Assembly (NCBI GenBank): GCA_934154785.1
Contig: CAKPGL010000001.1
Span: 62,001 to 126,000 of the forward strand
DNA: 64,000 nt
Source of the DNA: an uncultured Bacilli bacterium
GTDB taxonomy: Bacteria > Bacillota_I > Bacilli_A > RF39 > UBA660
Direction: 5' to 3'
Of this stretch, positions 8,247-17,532 are shown piece by piece (the stretch's first letter is position 1; each line of letters starts with the position of its first letter). Position numbers and translations under genes: made by a program. The notes under the pieces were generated by a model. That model was not told the origin of the DNA and searched no databases. It worked only from the letters and a program-made list of their open reading frames with translations.

Positions 8247-9806
8247 GTTACTTAATTCTTCTAATTTTTTAGCCTTATCAATACGTGCAAATAGTACTTC
8301 CGGTTGATTTAAAACAATTCCAATATCTAGCCCATTAAAGTCATTTAATGAATCATAATATCTATTTTCTGTATTTAATTGTTTAAATATTTTATCAGCA
8401 GTTTCTGGTAAGTATGGTTGTAATAGTACAGCACCATGTCTAATTGCTTCAAGTAAATTATATAATACTGTAGCAAGTTTTTCTTTTTTATCTGGGTCTT
8501 TTGCTAAAGTCCAAGGTGTAGTTTCGTCAATATATTTATTACTTCTTCTAAATAATTCTAACAATTCATCAATAGCGTCTGCTACACGTAAATCTTTCAT
8601 TTTTTCTTCTATTTTAGCATTTACACTTAATATGTCATTTCTAAAACTTAAGTCTAATTCATCTAAATCAGTAGGTGCTAAAACATTACCATCAAAATAC
8701 TTATGTGCCATGCTAATAGTTCTATTAACTAAGTTGCCTAAGACGTTTGCTAAATCAGAGTTAATTCTTTCAATTAATAAATCATAAGTAAAAATTCCAT
8801 CACTTGCAAAAGGCATTTCGTGAATTAAATAATATCTTACAGCGTCTACACCAAATTCATTAACTAAATCATCAGCGTATATAATATTTCCTTTTGACTT
8901 ACTCATTTTATCATTACCTGATAGTAACCAAGGATGACCAAATATTTGTTTAGGTAATGGTAAATCTAAAGCCATTAATATGATAGGCCAATAAATAGTA
9001 TGAAATCTTAATATATCTTTACCAATTAAATGTACATCGGCTGGCCAATATTTTTTAAATTCTTCACTATGATTACCATCAATATCATACCCTAAGAAAG
9101 TAATATAATTGCTTAAAGCATCAATCCAAACATAAATAACATGTTTTTTATCAAATGAAACTGGAATTCCCCAAGTAAAAGAAGTACGTGATACACATAA
9201 ATCTTGTAAACCTGGTTTTAAGAAATTATTAACAATTTCATTCTTTCTACTTTCTGGTTGAATAAACTCAGGATGAGATTCTATATAATCTTCTAATCTT
9301 TTAGCGTATTTACTAGTCTTTAAGAAATAAGCTTCTTCCGTTGCGGGTTTTACTTCACGACCACAGTCTGGACATTTACCATCTACTAGTTGTGATTCTG
9401 TCCAAAATGATTCACAAGGTGTACAGTATAAACCAACGTACTCACCCTTATAAATATCTCCCTGATTATATAATTTCTCAAAAATTTGCGCTACCTTTTC
9501 TTCATGTACTGGATTAGTTGTTCTAACAAAACGGTCATAACTTGTATTCATAATATCCCAAATACGCCTTATTTCTAAAGCAACATCATCAACAAATTCT
9601 TGAGGATTTTTTCCTGCAGCATTAGCTTTTTCTTCAATTTTTATACCATGTTCATCAGTACCAGTTTGAAAATAAACATCGTAACCAGTTAACCTTTTAT
9701 AACGCGCTATAGCATCAGCAAGTACTACTTCATAAGTATTACCAATATGTGGTTTAGCAGAAGTATACGCTATAGCCGTAGAAATATAATATTTTTCTTT
9801 TTCCAT
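8235..9806 (-). CDS. metG: Methionyl-tRNA synthetase
   Basis: Charges tRNA(Met), including initiator tRNA. Class I signatures are HIGN near the N-terminus (KPHIGNTYEV) and KMSKS (NDKMSKSKGN). Paired cysteines CTPC and CPDC form the zinc knuckle in the connective-peptide insert. The frame opens 12 codons earlier, but the ATG at 9804-9806 follows GGAGGAAATTAA and gives a normal N-terminus (MEKEKYYISTAIAY), so I place the start there, four bases beyond the start of the dut stop codon. At 523 residues it lacks the C-terminal EMAP-like tRNA-binding domain of the longer Bacillus enzyme. Expression is probably controlled by the upstream T-box leader. Confidence 0.96.
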   Translation of the reverse strand: MEKEKYYISTAIAYTSAKPHIGNTYEVVLADAIARYKRLTGYDVYFQTGTDEHGIKIEEKANAAGKNPQEFVDDVALEIRRIWDIMNTSYDRFVRTTNPVHEEKVAQIFEKLYNQGDIYKGEYVGLYCTPCESFWTESQLVDGKCPDCGREVKPATEEAYFLKTSKYAKRLEDYIESHPEFIQPESRKNEIVNNFLKPGLQDLCVSRTSFTWGIPVSFDKKHVIYVWIDALSNYITFLGYDIDGNHSEEFKKYWPADVHLIGKDILRFHTIYWPIILMALDLPLPKQIFGHPWLLSGNDKMSKSKGNIIYADDLVNEFGVDAVRYYLIHEMPFASDGIFTYDLLIERINSDLANVLGNLVNRTISMAHKYFDGNVLAPTDLDELDLSFRNDILSVNAKIEEKMKDLRVADAIDELLELFRRSNKYIDETTPWTLAKDPDKKEKLATVLYNLLEAIRHGAVLLQPYLPETADKIFKQLNTENRYYDSLNDFNGLDIGIVLNQPEVLFARIDKAKKLEELSNKEN

Positions 9807-9807
9807 T

Positions 9808-10290
9808 TTAATTTCCTCCTTTATTAGTACTACCAAATCCACCAGTTCTACTAGTTACGGTAGTATCATTATCTACTTTTAAAAATTTTGTAAAAACACC
9901 TTGGGCAAAATGTTCACCACGTTTAATTTTTACTTCTTTGTCGCCTTCATTTTTTAAACATATCCAAATATGTCCTTCGTTAGATTCATTATTATAATAA
10001 TCAGAATCAATTACACCAACTTGATTACACATTCGCATGTTATATTTGAAACTTAAACTTGATCTAATAAATATTAATAATACCTCATCATTTTGCATAT
10101 ACACCTTTATTCCTGTAGGTATTTTAATTATATCACCTGGTTTTATAATATAATCATTCAAAGCAAAAAAATCATAACCAGCACTATTCGTAGTTGCTCT
10201 TACTGGTAAAGAATACTTATCATAATATTCTATATCAAGATTATCACTTTTATACTGTGGAAAACTTATTTTTTCAAATCCTCTAATCAT
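9808..10290 (-). CDS. dut: Deoxyuridine triphosphate nucleotidohydrolase (dUTPase)
   Basis: Hydrolyses dUTP to dUMP and pyrophosphate, keeping uracil out of DNA and supplying dUMP for thymidylate synthesis. All five trimeric-dUTPase motifs are visible in its 160 residues: AGYDFFA (37-43), RSSL (76-79), VGVIDSDY (91-98), RGEHFAQ (124-130) and the C-terminal RTGGFGST (148-155). The ATG follows AGGTAAAAT. It lies between the T-box leader and metG, and the metG ribosome site is inside its last codons, so the two are translationally linked. Finding dut in the metG operon is unusual. Confidence 0.95.
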   Translation of the reverse strand: MIRGFEKISFPQYKSDNLDIEYYDKYSLPVRATTNSAGYDFFALNDYIIKPGDIIKIPTGIKVYMQNDEVLLIFIRSSLSFKYNMRMCNQVGVIDSDYYNNESNEGHIWICLKNEGDKEVKIKRGEHFAQGVFTKFLKVDNDTTVTSRTGGFGSTNKGGN

Positions 10291-10523
10291 ATTTTACCTC
10301 CAAATATCAAAAAACTTACATCCTATAAGGACGTAAGTTACGTGGTACCACCTTAATTTATGTATTGCTACACCTTAAATATTTAACGCATATATACGTA
10401 TTTATCTACATATCGATAAATCAAAAAATAAGACCATTCGAGGTAACTAATTTACTTATTTCCACCAAACATAAGCTCTCTATAAAATATTATTGCCCTT
10501 CTTCTTATTAAAATCTTTAAACT
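10291..10523 (-). promoter_or_regulatory. T-box riboswitch leader, probably methionine-specific
   Basis: Minus-strand leader of dut-metG. The T-box core AAGGTGGTACCACG is at 10341-10354. It is followed by a terminator hairpin (10328-10339 pairing with 10313-10324, 12 bp, then a T-run), ending about 20 bases before the dut start. Near the 5' end, GAGAGCTTATG and the GGTGG element are typical of Stem I. In the expected specifier region the sequence GAATGG contains ATG (10435-10437), which fits methionine. T-box leaders sense uncharged tRNA and permit readthrough when the amino acid is scarce. The specifier assignment is by eye, without a folded model. Confidence 0.9.
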
Positions 10524-10529
10524 GGTGTT

Positions 10530-10558
10530 ATTGTAACATACTTTTTTTTATTCATCAA
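10530..10558 (-). promoter_or_regulatory. Sigma-A-type promoter of the T-box-dut-metG operon
   Basis: On the minus strand TTGATG (10553-10558, overlapping the end of the SpoVT-like gene) and TACAAT (10530-10535) are separated by 17 bases. The T-box leader begins a few bases downstream. Confidence 0.65.
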
Positions 10559-11078
10559 GATATTTTGATAAAATTTTTGCGGCTATCTCACAAATACGCA
10601 TTTCACTTTCGGTAATTAAATCATTTTCTGAAAAGAATATAACTAATCCTACTGGGTTCCCTTCATTTGTAATAGTTGATATTGCATAAGTAGCGTCAAC
10701 TTTTACTTTTTCTGTTAAAGGTAATTCTTTCTTATATTTTTCACATATATTTTCTTTTCTGTGAATACAAGTTATTAAACTATCACTAATATTCTCATTA
10801 AGTAATTTTTTCTTCATTGAACCAGAACACGCTATAATTTTATTATCATTAGTAATAAGAATATTATGTTTAATAAAACCATATATAGCGTCAGTAAAAT
10901 TACTAGCAAAGTCTTCAATATTCTTCATAACAGAATATTTTTTTAAAACTATTTCATCATCTCTAACTAGTATCTCTAAATTTTCTCCATCTCTAATTCT
11001 TAATTTTTTTCTTATTTCTTTTGGTATAACTATTCTACCTAAGTCATCTATTCTTCTTACAATACCTGTGGTATACAT
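10548..11078 (-). CDS. spoVT: AbrB/SpoVT-family transcriptional regulator
   Basis: 176-residue regulator with an N-terminal swapped-hairpin AbrB DNA-binding domain (GIVRRIDDLGRIVIPKEIRK, then LRIRDGENLEIL) and a C-terminal GAF-like domain of about 120 residues. This is the SpoVT architecture rather than short AbrB. In Bacillus SpoVT adjusts sigma-G-dependent gene expression in the forespore and lies next to mfd, as here. The frame opens upstream, but the ATG at 11076-11078 behind CGGAGGTAAAT is the clear start. Together with SpoIIR and BofA in this window it supports a sporulating ancestor or host. Confidence 0.88.
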   Translation of the reverse strand: MYTTGIVRRIDDLGRIVIPKEIRKKLRIRDGENLEILVRDDEIVLKKYSVMKNIEDFASNFTDAIYGFIKHNILITNDNKIIACSGSMKKKLLNENISDSLITCIHRKENICEKYKKELPLTEKVKVDATYAISTITNEGNPVGLVIFFSENDLITESEMRICEIAAKILSKYLDE

Positions 11079-11127
11079 ATTTACCTCCGTTCTGAGATTA
11101 TTGTGTGTAAAGGTTAACATTTTATAC

Positions 11128-11156
11128 TTCACAAGTATGAATATAAATGGTATAAT
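11128..11156 (+). promoter_or_regulatory. Sigma-A-type promoter of the pyrophosphatase gene
   Basis: TTCACA (11128-11133) and TATAAT (11151-11156) with 17 bases between, 22 bases before the ATG at 11179. Confidence 0.75.
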
Positions 11157-11178
11157 TATTTAATTACGGAGGGATGAC

Positions 11179-12798
11179 ATGAATAAAGTTTTAATATTTG
11201 GTCACAAGAAACCTGATACAGATAGTGTTGTTGCGGCAATATCTCTATCTTATTTAAAAAATAAACTAGGAATGAGTTGTGAACCTAGAGTACTTGGAGA
11301 AATAAATAGCGAAACAAAATTTATTTTGGATTACTTTAATATTAAACATCCTAAATACTTAAATGATGTTAAACTAGAGGTTAAAGACGTAAACTATTTA
11401 AAAAATAATTTTGTTTCAGAGTATGAATCTGTATATAAATGTTTTAACTATATGACAGACAAAAAAATTAGTACTCTACCTATTATAGACAATAATGGAA
11501 AATACTGTGGTGCTGTAAGCATGAAAGATATTGCTAAAGACTCAGTAAATGGTAATTGGGAAATACTTAATACATCATATAAAAATATTATAGATACCCT
11601 AAATGGTAAAGAAATCGCTAAATATGATGAAAAAATTACTGGTAATATATTAATAGCGTCTTATCGTAGTACTACATTCATAGAAAATGTAGACTTAACA
11701 CCAGATACAATTTTAATAGTTGGTGACCGTCATAGTATTATTGAATACGCTATTGAAAAAAATGTTAAAATGATTATTTTAACTGGTGGTAGTCAAATCA
11801 AAGAAGAACACTTAAAAATTGCTAAAGAAAAACATATTAATATTATTTCTACTAATTATAATACTTTTAATGTAGCTAGAAAAATAGGTTTATGTAACTA
11901 TATAACTAAGATAGACATTGATAAAAATGTTACTTATGTAAATGAAACAACTGATTTAAATGATTTTATTGACTTAGCTAATCGCACTAAATATAGTAAC
12001 TTCCCTGTAATTAACAAAGATGGTAAATGTTTAGGAATAATTCGTTTAGCGGATACAGCCGAAAGAAATAAAAAACAAGTTATTCTAGTTGACCATAATG
12101 AAGCTGAACAAAGTGTTGATGGTTTACATGACGCTAATATAGTTGAAATTATTGACCATCATAAAATTGGAACTCTAGGTACTACTATGCCTATTAATTT
12201 TAGAAATATGCCTGTAGGTAGTACAAATACTATAATTTATAATTTATTTAAAGAAAATAATGTAGAAATACCTAGTGATATTGCTGGTATCATGATGTCC
12301 GCAATTATTTCAGATACTCTATTATTTAAATCTCCTACTACTACTGAAATAGACAAAGATATTGTTAGAAGATTAAGTGAAATAGCTCAATTAGATTACA
12401 AAAAATTTGCTATGGACATGTTTAAAGCAGGTTCTATGATTAAAAATAAAAGTCCTGAAGAAATATTATATGCTGACTTTAAAAATTTCAATATCGATGG
12501 AGCAAGAATTGGTATCGGACAACTTTCAACAGTTAGTCCAGATGATGTAATCAATCGTAAACAAGACTATATTGATTTATTAAATAGAATTGGTAAAGAA
12601 AATGATTATAAGTTAATAGCATTATTTGTAACGGATATTATAAATAATTGTTCTTATTGTTTCTTTAATGATAAAGGAAAACTTGTTTTAGAAAATAGTT
12701 TTGATAAAGATTTCTACCAAGGAATTAAAATGGATGGAATACTATCACGTAAGAAACAAATTATCCCCGCTATTATGAATACGTTAGAGAAAAAATAG
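11179..12798 (+). CDS. ppaC: Manganese-dependent inorganic pyrophosphatase with CBS and DRTGG domains
   Basis: Family II (DHH) pyrophosphatase, hydrolysing pyrophosphate to phosphate. The catalytic DHH part is split: GHKKPDTDSVVAA at the N-terminus, and VDHNEAEQ with EIIDHHKIG further on, then the DHHA2 domain with SDTLLFKSPT. Between them is a regulatory insert of about 220 residues with a CBS domain (ISTLPIIDNNGKYCGAVS), a DRTGG-like domain and a second CBS domain (NFPVINKDGKCLGIIRL). This is the nucleotide-regulated CBS-PPase type with DRTGG known from Clostridium: AMP inhibits and diadenosine polyphosphates activate such enzymes. It is the only plus-strand gene on the left arm. Confidence 0.93.
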   Translation: MNKVLIFGHKKPDTDSVVAAISLSYLKNKLGMSCEPRVLGEINSETKFILDYFNIKHPKYLNDVKLEVKDVNYLKNNFVSEYESVYKCFNYMTDKKISTLPIIDNNGKYCGAVSMKDIAKDSVNGNWEILNTSYKNIIDTLNGKEIAKYDEKITGNILIASYRSTTFIENVDLTPDTILIVGDRHSIIEYAIEKNVKMIILTGGSQIKEEHLKIAKEKHINIISTNYNTFNVARKIGLCNYITKIDIDKNVTYVNETTDLNDFIDLANRTKYSNFPVINKDGKCLGIIRLADTAERNKKQVILVDHNEAEQSVDGLHDANIVEIIDHHKIGTLGTTMPINFRNMPVGSTNTIIYNLFKENNVEIPSDIAGIMMSAIISDTLLFKSPTTTEIDKDIVRRLSEIAQLDYKKFAMDMFKAGSMIKNKSPEEILYADFKNFNIDGARIGIGQLSTVSPDDVINRKQDYIDLLNRIGKENDYKLIALFVTDIINNCSYCFFNDKGKLVLENSFDKDFYQGIKMDGILSRKKQIIPAIMNTLEKK

Positions 12799-12818
12799 AC
12801 CTGAGGGTCTACTTTTTT
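12796..12818 (+). terminator. Intrinsic terminator between convergent ppaC and mfd
   Basis: TAGACC (12796-12801), loop TGAG, GGTCTA (12806-12811), then C and seven T. The stem begins at the ppaC stop codon and overlaps the mfd stop on the other strand. Confidence 0.85.
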
Positions 12819-15800
12819 TGTTCTAATATTATTTCTAATAAATCAACTAAATAGTATATAAAGTGCTTATCTAATTTTATAGTATCTAATGTAATACATA
12901 GATTATCTTGTTTTATACTAAATCTAAACATCATTGACAATTTTGATATTTTAATAAATAGTTCATCCATTTTTAAGCTAGAAGTTAGTTCTTTAGGTAA
13001 TAAAATCTCAATAAAATTCTTTGTTTGCTTTACATTAACTATACCTAATTTTTTAGCATAATTTTCAAATAATTCTTCATGCATATATATATCAATTGAT
13101 TCACTTATTTTTCCAAAACGATCACTTATCTCATTCTTTATTGCTTCTAAACTACTCTTAGAATCAATTGAATTAATTTTTTGATGAATAAATATTTTTA
13201 AATCTTCATCACTTACATAATCATCTGAAATACTTGTAGAAACTTCAACTAAAGGATTAACATTATCATTATTTTCATCTTCTGGAACTTCTATACCTTT
13301 AGCTTTTTTAATCTCCTCATCTAACATTTTCATAAATAATTCTATACCGACAGAATCTACAAATCCAGCTTGTTCACTTCCTAAAACATTACCAGCACCT
13401 CTTATAGATAAATCTCTCATGGCTATAGAAAAACCACTACCTAATTCAGTAAAATCTTTAATTACTTTTAGCCTTTTTATAGCCACTTCTGATAATATTT
13501 TATATTTATCATAAAGTAAATAACAATACGCTATTTTATTACTTCTACCAACTCTTCCTCTAATTTGATATAACTGAGCTAAACCAAAGTGATCAGCGTC
13601 ATATATAATTAGAGTATTAACATTAGGAATATCTATACCAGTTTCAATAATTGTTGTACAAAGCAAAATATCAAATTTATGATTTATAAAATCTAGCATA
13701 ATATTTTCTAATTCATTTTTTTCCATACGTCCATGAGCAGTAACAATCCTTGCATCTGGAGCAAGAAGATCTATTTCATGTTTTTTTTCTTCCATTTGTT
13801 CTATATTATTAAATAAAATAAATAGTTGACCCTGACGTGATAGTTCTTTATATATAGCGTCTTTTATTATTTGTTTATTTTCCGCAATTACATAGGTTTG
13901 AATTGGATAACGATCAACTGGTGGAGTTTCAATTAAAGAAAGACTTCTTATGCCAGACATAGCCATTTGCAAGGTTCTTGGTATAGGTGTTGCGGATAAA
14001 GTAAGCACATCAATATTTTTTTTATAGTTTTTAATTTTTTCCTTATGACGAACACCAAATCTTTGTTCCTCATCTATTACTAGTAATCCTAAATCTTTAA
14101 ATTCTATATCATCACTTAATATACGATGTGTTCCTATTAATAAATCTATTTTACCAGACTTAACTTTTTCAATTGTACTCTTCACTTCTTTAGCAGTTAC
14201 AAATCTATTTAAAAGGGCTATGTTAATAGGATAATTTTTAAATCTCTCAATTGCGTTTTTATAATGTTGATTAGAAAGAATTGTTGTGGGGCATAAAAGA
14301 GCTACCTGTTTACCAGAAAGAATAGCTTTAAAAATTGCCCTAAATGCTACTTCTGTTTTACCATAACCAACATCACCACATAATAATCTATCCATAGGTT
14401 TTGGTGTTTCCATATCTTTTTTAATTTCATCAGTAACTCTAATTTGATCAGCAGTAGGAGTATACATAAACTCTTTTTCAAAATTTATTTGATTATCATC
14501 ATCTTTAATAAAAGCAAAACCTTTGGCTTTTTCTCTTTCAGCATATAAGTGTAATAATTCCGCTGTCATATCTTTAATTCTAGATTTAACACGCAATTTA
14601 GTTTTTGCCCATTCAGTACCACCAATTTTATTTAATTTAGGTACCATACCATCTGCTTGGGAATATTTTGATAAAAGTTCAATTCTTTCTACTGGGACAT
14701 ACAATTTGTCACCATCTTTATATTCAACTTGTAAGTAATCTTTTTTTAAACCATTCTTTTCTAATGTTTTAATACCTAAGTATCTTCCAATACCATAAGA
14801 AACATGAACTACATAATCACCAATAGAAAGTTTATTAATGTCTCTAATTTTTGTACCTAATTTAAAATTAGTTTTATAATAACTTGGTGCTTCGGTTTTA
14901 TTAAATAATTCAACTTCACTAAATACTACATAATTATCAAATATATAACCGCTACTTATATTCTTTATTATAATATTTATTTTACCTGGAAATATATTAT
15001 CTTCATTAGTAACTATAGTTTCAATATGTAATTCATCAATTAATTTATTAACTTTATAACGATTGCTCACACATAAAATTACTGTATTACCTTTTAAAAT
15101 ATAAGATTTTAATGTATCTTCAAGTTTATTAATATTTCCTTTTATTGATTCTAACTCTTGAATTTTATAAGAATTTTTATTAGCGGTAACATCAAAATTA
15201 CTAAAATTAATATGTTTTACATTAACAAACTCATCTAACGAAAACATATACTTAGTATCTTTTGGCAAATCATTTGAAACAGTATAATCAAACATTTCTT
15301 TAGTTAATTGTTCATAATTTACTTGGATTTGATCGTAGTTATCATAAAATAATAAAGAGTCTTCCAAATAATTATAAATACTAACTGGTTTTTCATAATT
15401 TATTAAATCTCTTTGTTTTAAATCAAAAGTGTCTACTTGTTTTGTTGTAAGAAATTCCGTATTAGGATTAATAGTGACACTATCTAATTTATTATTAATT
15501 GTTAATTGATTATTTACATCAAATTCACGTATAGAGTCAACTGTATCACCCCAGAATTCAATACGTACTGGGTTAGTACAAGAAATAGGAAATACATCAA
15601 TTACAAAGCCTCTAACAGCAAATTCACCTGTTTTACTAACTGTTGATTCTTTTTGATAACCTAAAGTACATAATGTTGCAATAAGTTGTGATATTTCAAA
15701 GTCGACATTCTTTTTTAAAGAAATATTAGAATCTCTGTACAAGCTTTTATTTGGTAAAAACCTTAAAAAACCCAAGAGGTTTGTTACAACTATCGTAGGT

Positions 15801-16099
15801 TTATTATTATTAATTAATTCATTTAAAGTTTCTAAACGTGTTATTTTTAATTCTGGAGATATAGCTAGGGCTTCACTAGTAAGAAAGTCATCCATGGGAA
15901 ATAATAACACATTAGCATTATAATTTTGTAAAGCCTGATATAATTTGTTAGCTTCAAACAAAGAACTAGATACATATAGTAAGTTCTTTTGATATTTATT
16001 ATGATAATAATTTAAATATTGGGCTTTTAATTCATTATTAAATCCTACTATATCGCTATTATTATCAAATATACTAAATTTATTTTCTATGCATTGCAA
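12809..16099 (-). CDS. mfd: Transcription-repair coupling factor Mfd
   Basis: Large SF2 translocase that removes RNA polymerase stalled at DNA lesions and recruits UvrA. The order of parts in the 1096 residues is: UvrB-like N-terminal module, the RNA-polymerase-interaction domain (KLSIGDYVVHVSYGIGRYLGI), a RecG-like helicase with Walker A GDVGYGKTE (near residue 575) and DEEQ (near 675), and a C-terminal TRCF domain. It is slightly shorter than the Bacillus enzyme. It lies immediately after pth, as in Bacillus. Confidence 0.97.
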   Translation of the reverse strand: MQCIENKFSIFDNNSDIVGFNNELKAQYLNYYHNKYQKNLLYVSSSLFEANKLYQALQNYNANVLLFPMDDFLTSEALAISPELKITRLETLNELINNNKPTIVVTNLLGFLRFLPNKSLYRDSNISLKKNVDFEISQLIATLCTLGYQKESTVSKTGEFAVRGFVIDVFPISCTNPVRIEFWGDTVDSIREFDVNNQLTINNKLDSVTINPNTEFLTTKQVDTFDLKQRDLINYEKPVSIYNYLEDSLLFYDNYDQIQVNYEQLTKEMFDYTVSNDLPKDTKYMFSLDEFVNVKHINFSNFDVTANKNSYKIQELESIKGNINKLEDTLKSYILKGNTVILCVSNRYKVNKLIDELHIETIVTNEDNIFPGKINIIIKNISSGYIFDNYVVFSEVELFNKTEAPSYYKTNFKLGTKIRDINKLSIGDYVVHVSYGIGRYLGIKTLEKNGLKKDYLQVEYKDGDKLYVPVERIELLSKYSQADGMVPKLNKIGGTEWAKTKLRVKSRIKDMTAELLHLYAEREKAKGFAFIKDDDNQINFEKEFMYTPTADQIRVTDEIKKDMETPKPMDRLLCGDVGYGKTEVAFRAIFKAILSGKQVALLCPTTILSNQHYKNAIERFKNYPINIALLNRFVTAKEVKSTIEKVKSGKIDLLIGTHRILSDDIEFKDLGLLVIDEEQRFGVRHKEKIKNYKKNIDVLTLSATPIPRTLQMAMSGIRSLSLIETPPVDRYPIQTYVIAENKQIIKDAIYKELSRQGQLFILFNNIEQMEEKKHEIDLLAPDARIVTAHGRMEKNELENIMLDFINHKFDILLCTTIIETGIDIPNVNTLIIYDADHFGLAQLYQIRGRVGRSNKIAYCYLLYDKYKILSEVAIKRLKVIKDFTELGSGFSIAMRDLSIRGAGNVLGSEQAGFVDSVGIELFMKMLDEEIKKAKGIEVPEDENNDNVNPLVEVSTSISDDYVSDEDLKIFIHQKINSIDSKSSLEAIKNEISDRFGKISESIDIYMHEELFENYAKKLGIVNVKQTKNFIEILLPKELTSSLKMDELFIKISKLSMMFRFSIKQDNLCITLDTIKLDKHFIYYLVDLLEIILEQKK

Positions 16100-16116
16100 A
16101 TTATATCACCTCCTAA

Positions 16117-16677
16117 TTAGTTATTATTATATTTAGACATTAAATAATTTATATCCTTTTTTAAGAAATCGTCACATATATTGCACGCTGTTTGAGCACA
16201 ACCTTCTATGATAGACATATCTTCATTATTAAACTTACCAAGAACATAATCCTTAGTATCGATTTCTTTATTATTAGATATACCTATTTTTACTCTATAA
16301 TATTCATTAGTACCAAGACACTTTTCAATATCTTTTAATCCATTGTGTCCCCCAGGGGAACCTTTTTGTCTGATTCTAATCTTACCACAAGGTAAATCTA
16401 AATCATCAACAAAGATTAATAAATTTGATAAAGGGATTTTGAAAAATTTAACAAATTCACTAATAACCTCGCCAGATAAGTTCATATATTTTTGAGGTTT
16501 TAAAAATATTACTTTTTCATTATCAATGTTTGTTTCTGCATAAAGACCTTGAAACTTAGATTTTGAAAAAGATAAATTATATTTTTTTTCTAAAGCGGAC
16601 ATTACTATAAACCCAACATTATGTCTTGTTTTTTCATACTCTTTGCCAGGATTACCTAATCCAACAATTAATTTCAT
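16117..16677 (-). CDS. pth: Peptidyl-tRNA hydrolase
   Basis: Cleaves peptidyl-tRNA released from stalled ribosomes and so recycles tRNA. Family motifs GLGNPGKEYEKTRHNVGF (with the catalytic His), FVDDLDLPCG and GSPGGHNGLKDI are present in 186 residues, a normal length. It starts with ATG behind TAGGTGAAAAA. It sits between rsmI and mfd, with gaps of 8 and 17 bases. Confidence 0.97.
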   Translation of the reverse strand: MKLIVGLGNPGKEYEKTRHNVGFIVMSALEKKYNLSFSKSKFQGLYAETNIDNEKVIFLKPQKYMNLSGEVISEFVKFFKIPLSNLLIFVDDLDLPCGKIRIRQKGSPGGHNGLKDIEKCLGTNEYYRVKIGISNNKEIDTKDYVLGKFNNEDMSIIEGCAQTACNICDDFLKKDINYLMSKYNNN

Positions 16678-16685
16678 TTTTTCAC

Positions 16686-17528
16686 CTACTTATTTATACC
16701 ATGATATTCATTATATATTTCTTTTTTTGAAACATTACGTTGCTTAGCCACTAAGCCAATTGCGGTATTTACAGAATTACCTTCTTTTATATAAGCATTA
16801 ACATGTTCTATAACACTAACATTAGTATAATCAACAGTTTCAGTTGTTCCTTCTACAACTATAACAAATTCACCTTTTGGTTCTTCTAACTCTACTAAAA
16901 CATCCGTAATTGTCCCACGATAAACTTCTTCAAATTTTTTACTTATTTCCCGGGAAATTGAAATATTTCTATTTCCCAAAATATTTAACATATCATTCAA
17001 AGTCTTTTTTATACGATGAGGAGACTCGTAAAAGATCATTGTAGCTTTAATGTTTTTTAGTTCCTCCAACTCTTTTTCACGACGTTGTTCTTTGCTATTT
17101 AAAAAGCCATAAAACAAAAATGGTGCAGGATTTAAGCCAGACATAATTAAAGCTGGAATTAGCGCGGTAGGCCCAGGCAAACCGACTACATTATACCCTT
17201 GGGAAATAACATGGTGCGCTAAAGGATAGCCCGGGTCACTTATTATTGGGGTACCTCTGTCAGTAACTATACCAACAGAATAACCATCTTTTAAATATTT
17301 AATAATTTTATCTTTATTTTCGTTTTCATTATATTCATGGTTCGCTATTAACTTTTTTTTGATATTTAAGTTTTGCAATAACAAACCTGTAACTCGCGTA
17401 TCCTCCGAAAATACTACTTCAACTTCTTTTAATATATTTATTGCACGTAAAGTAATATCTTCTAAGTTACCAATCGGTGTTGGTATCAAATAGACAGTTG
17501 GAGTTCCATTATAACTTTTCTGTGACAT
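16686..17528 (-). CDS. rsmI: 16S rRNA 2'-O-ribose C1402 methyltransferase RsmI
   Basis: SAM-dependent methyltransferase of the tetrapyrrole-methylase fold, acting on C1402 of 16S rRNA. Visible are PTPIGNLEDIT at the N-terminus, the DRGTPIISDPG loop, and GLPGPTALIPAL. The frame extends to 17546, but the ATG at 17526-17528 follows AAAGAGGTAAAACT, giving 280 residues. It overlaps no neighbour in this form; the upstream methyltransferase gene ends at 17533. A perfect Noc-type palindrome (16945-16958) lies within this coding region. Confidence 0.95.
   Translation of the reverse strand: MSQKSYNGTPTVYLIPTPIGNLEDITLRAINILKEVEVVFSEDTRVTGLLLQNLNIKKKLIANHEYNENENKDKIIKYLKDGYSVGIVTDRGTPIISDPGYPLAHHVISQGYNVVGLPGPTALIPALIMSGLNPAPFLFYGFLNSKEQRREKELEELKNIKATMIFYESPHRIKKTLNDMLNILGNRNISISREISKKFEEVYRGTITDVLVELEEPKGEFVIVVEGTTETVDYTNVSVIEHVNAYIKEGNSVNTAIGLVAKQRNVSKKEIYNEYHGINK
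16945..16958. promoter_or_regulatory. Perfect match to the Bacillus Noc-binding site
   Basis: ATTTCCCGGGAAAT, a 14-base perfect palindrome inside rsmI. It equals the Noc-binding-site consensus described for Bacillus subtilis. A GC-centred palindrome like this is conspicuous in AT-rich DNA, and a Noc homologue is encoded at 39585-40985. Confidence 0.7.
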
Positions 17529-17532
17529 AGTT

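Noticed and set aside
17229..17240. CCCGGG in rsmI (AGCCCGGGTCAC) as a Noc site
   Set aside because: The flanks lack the required ATTT/AAAT, so only the central six bases match.
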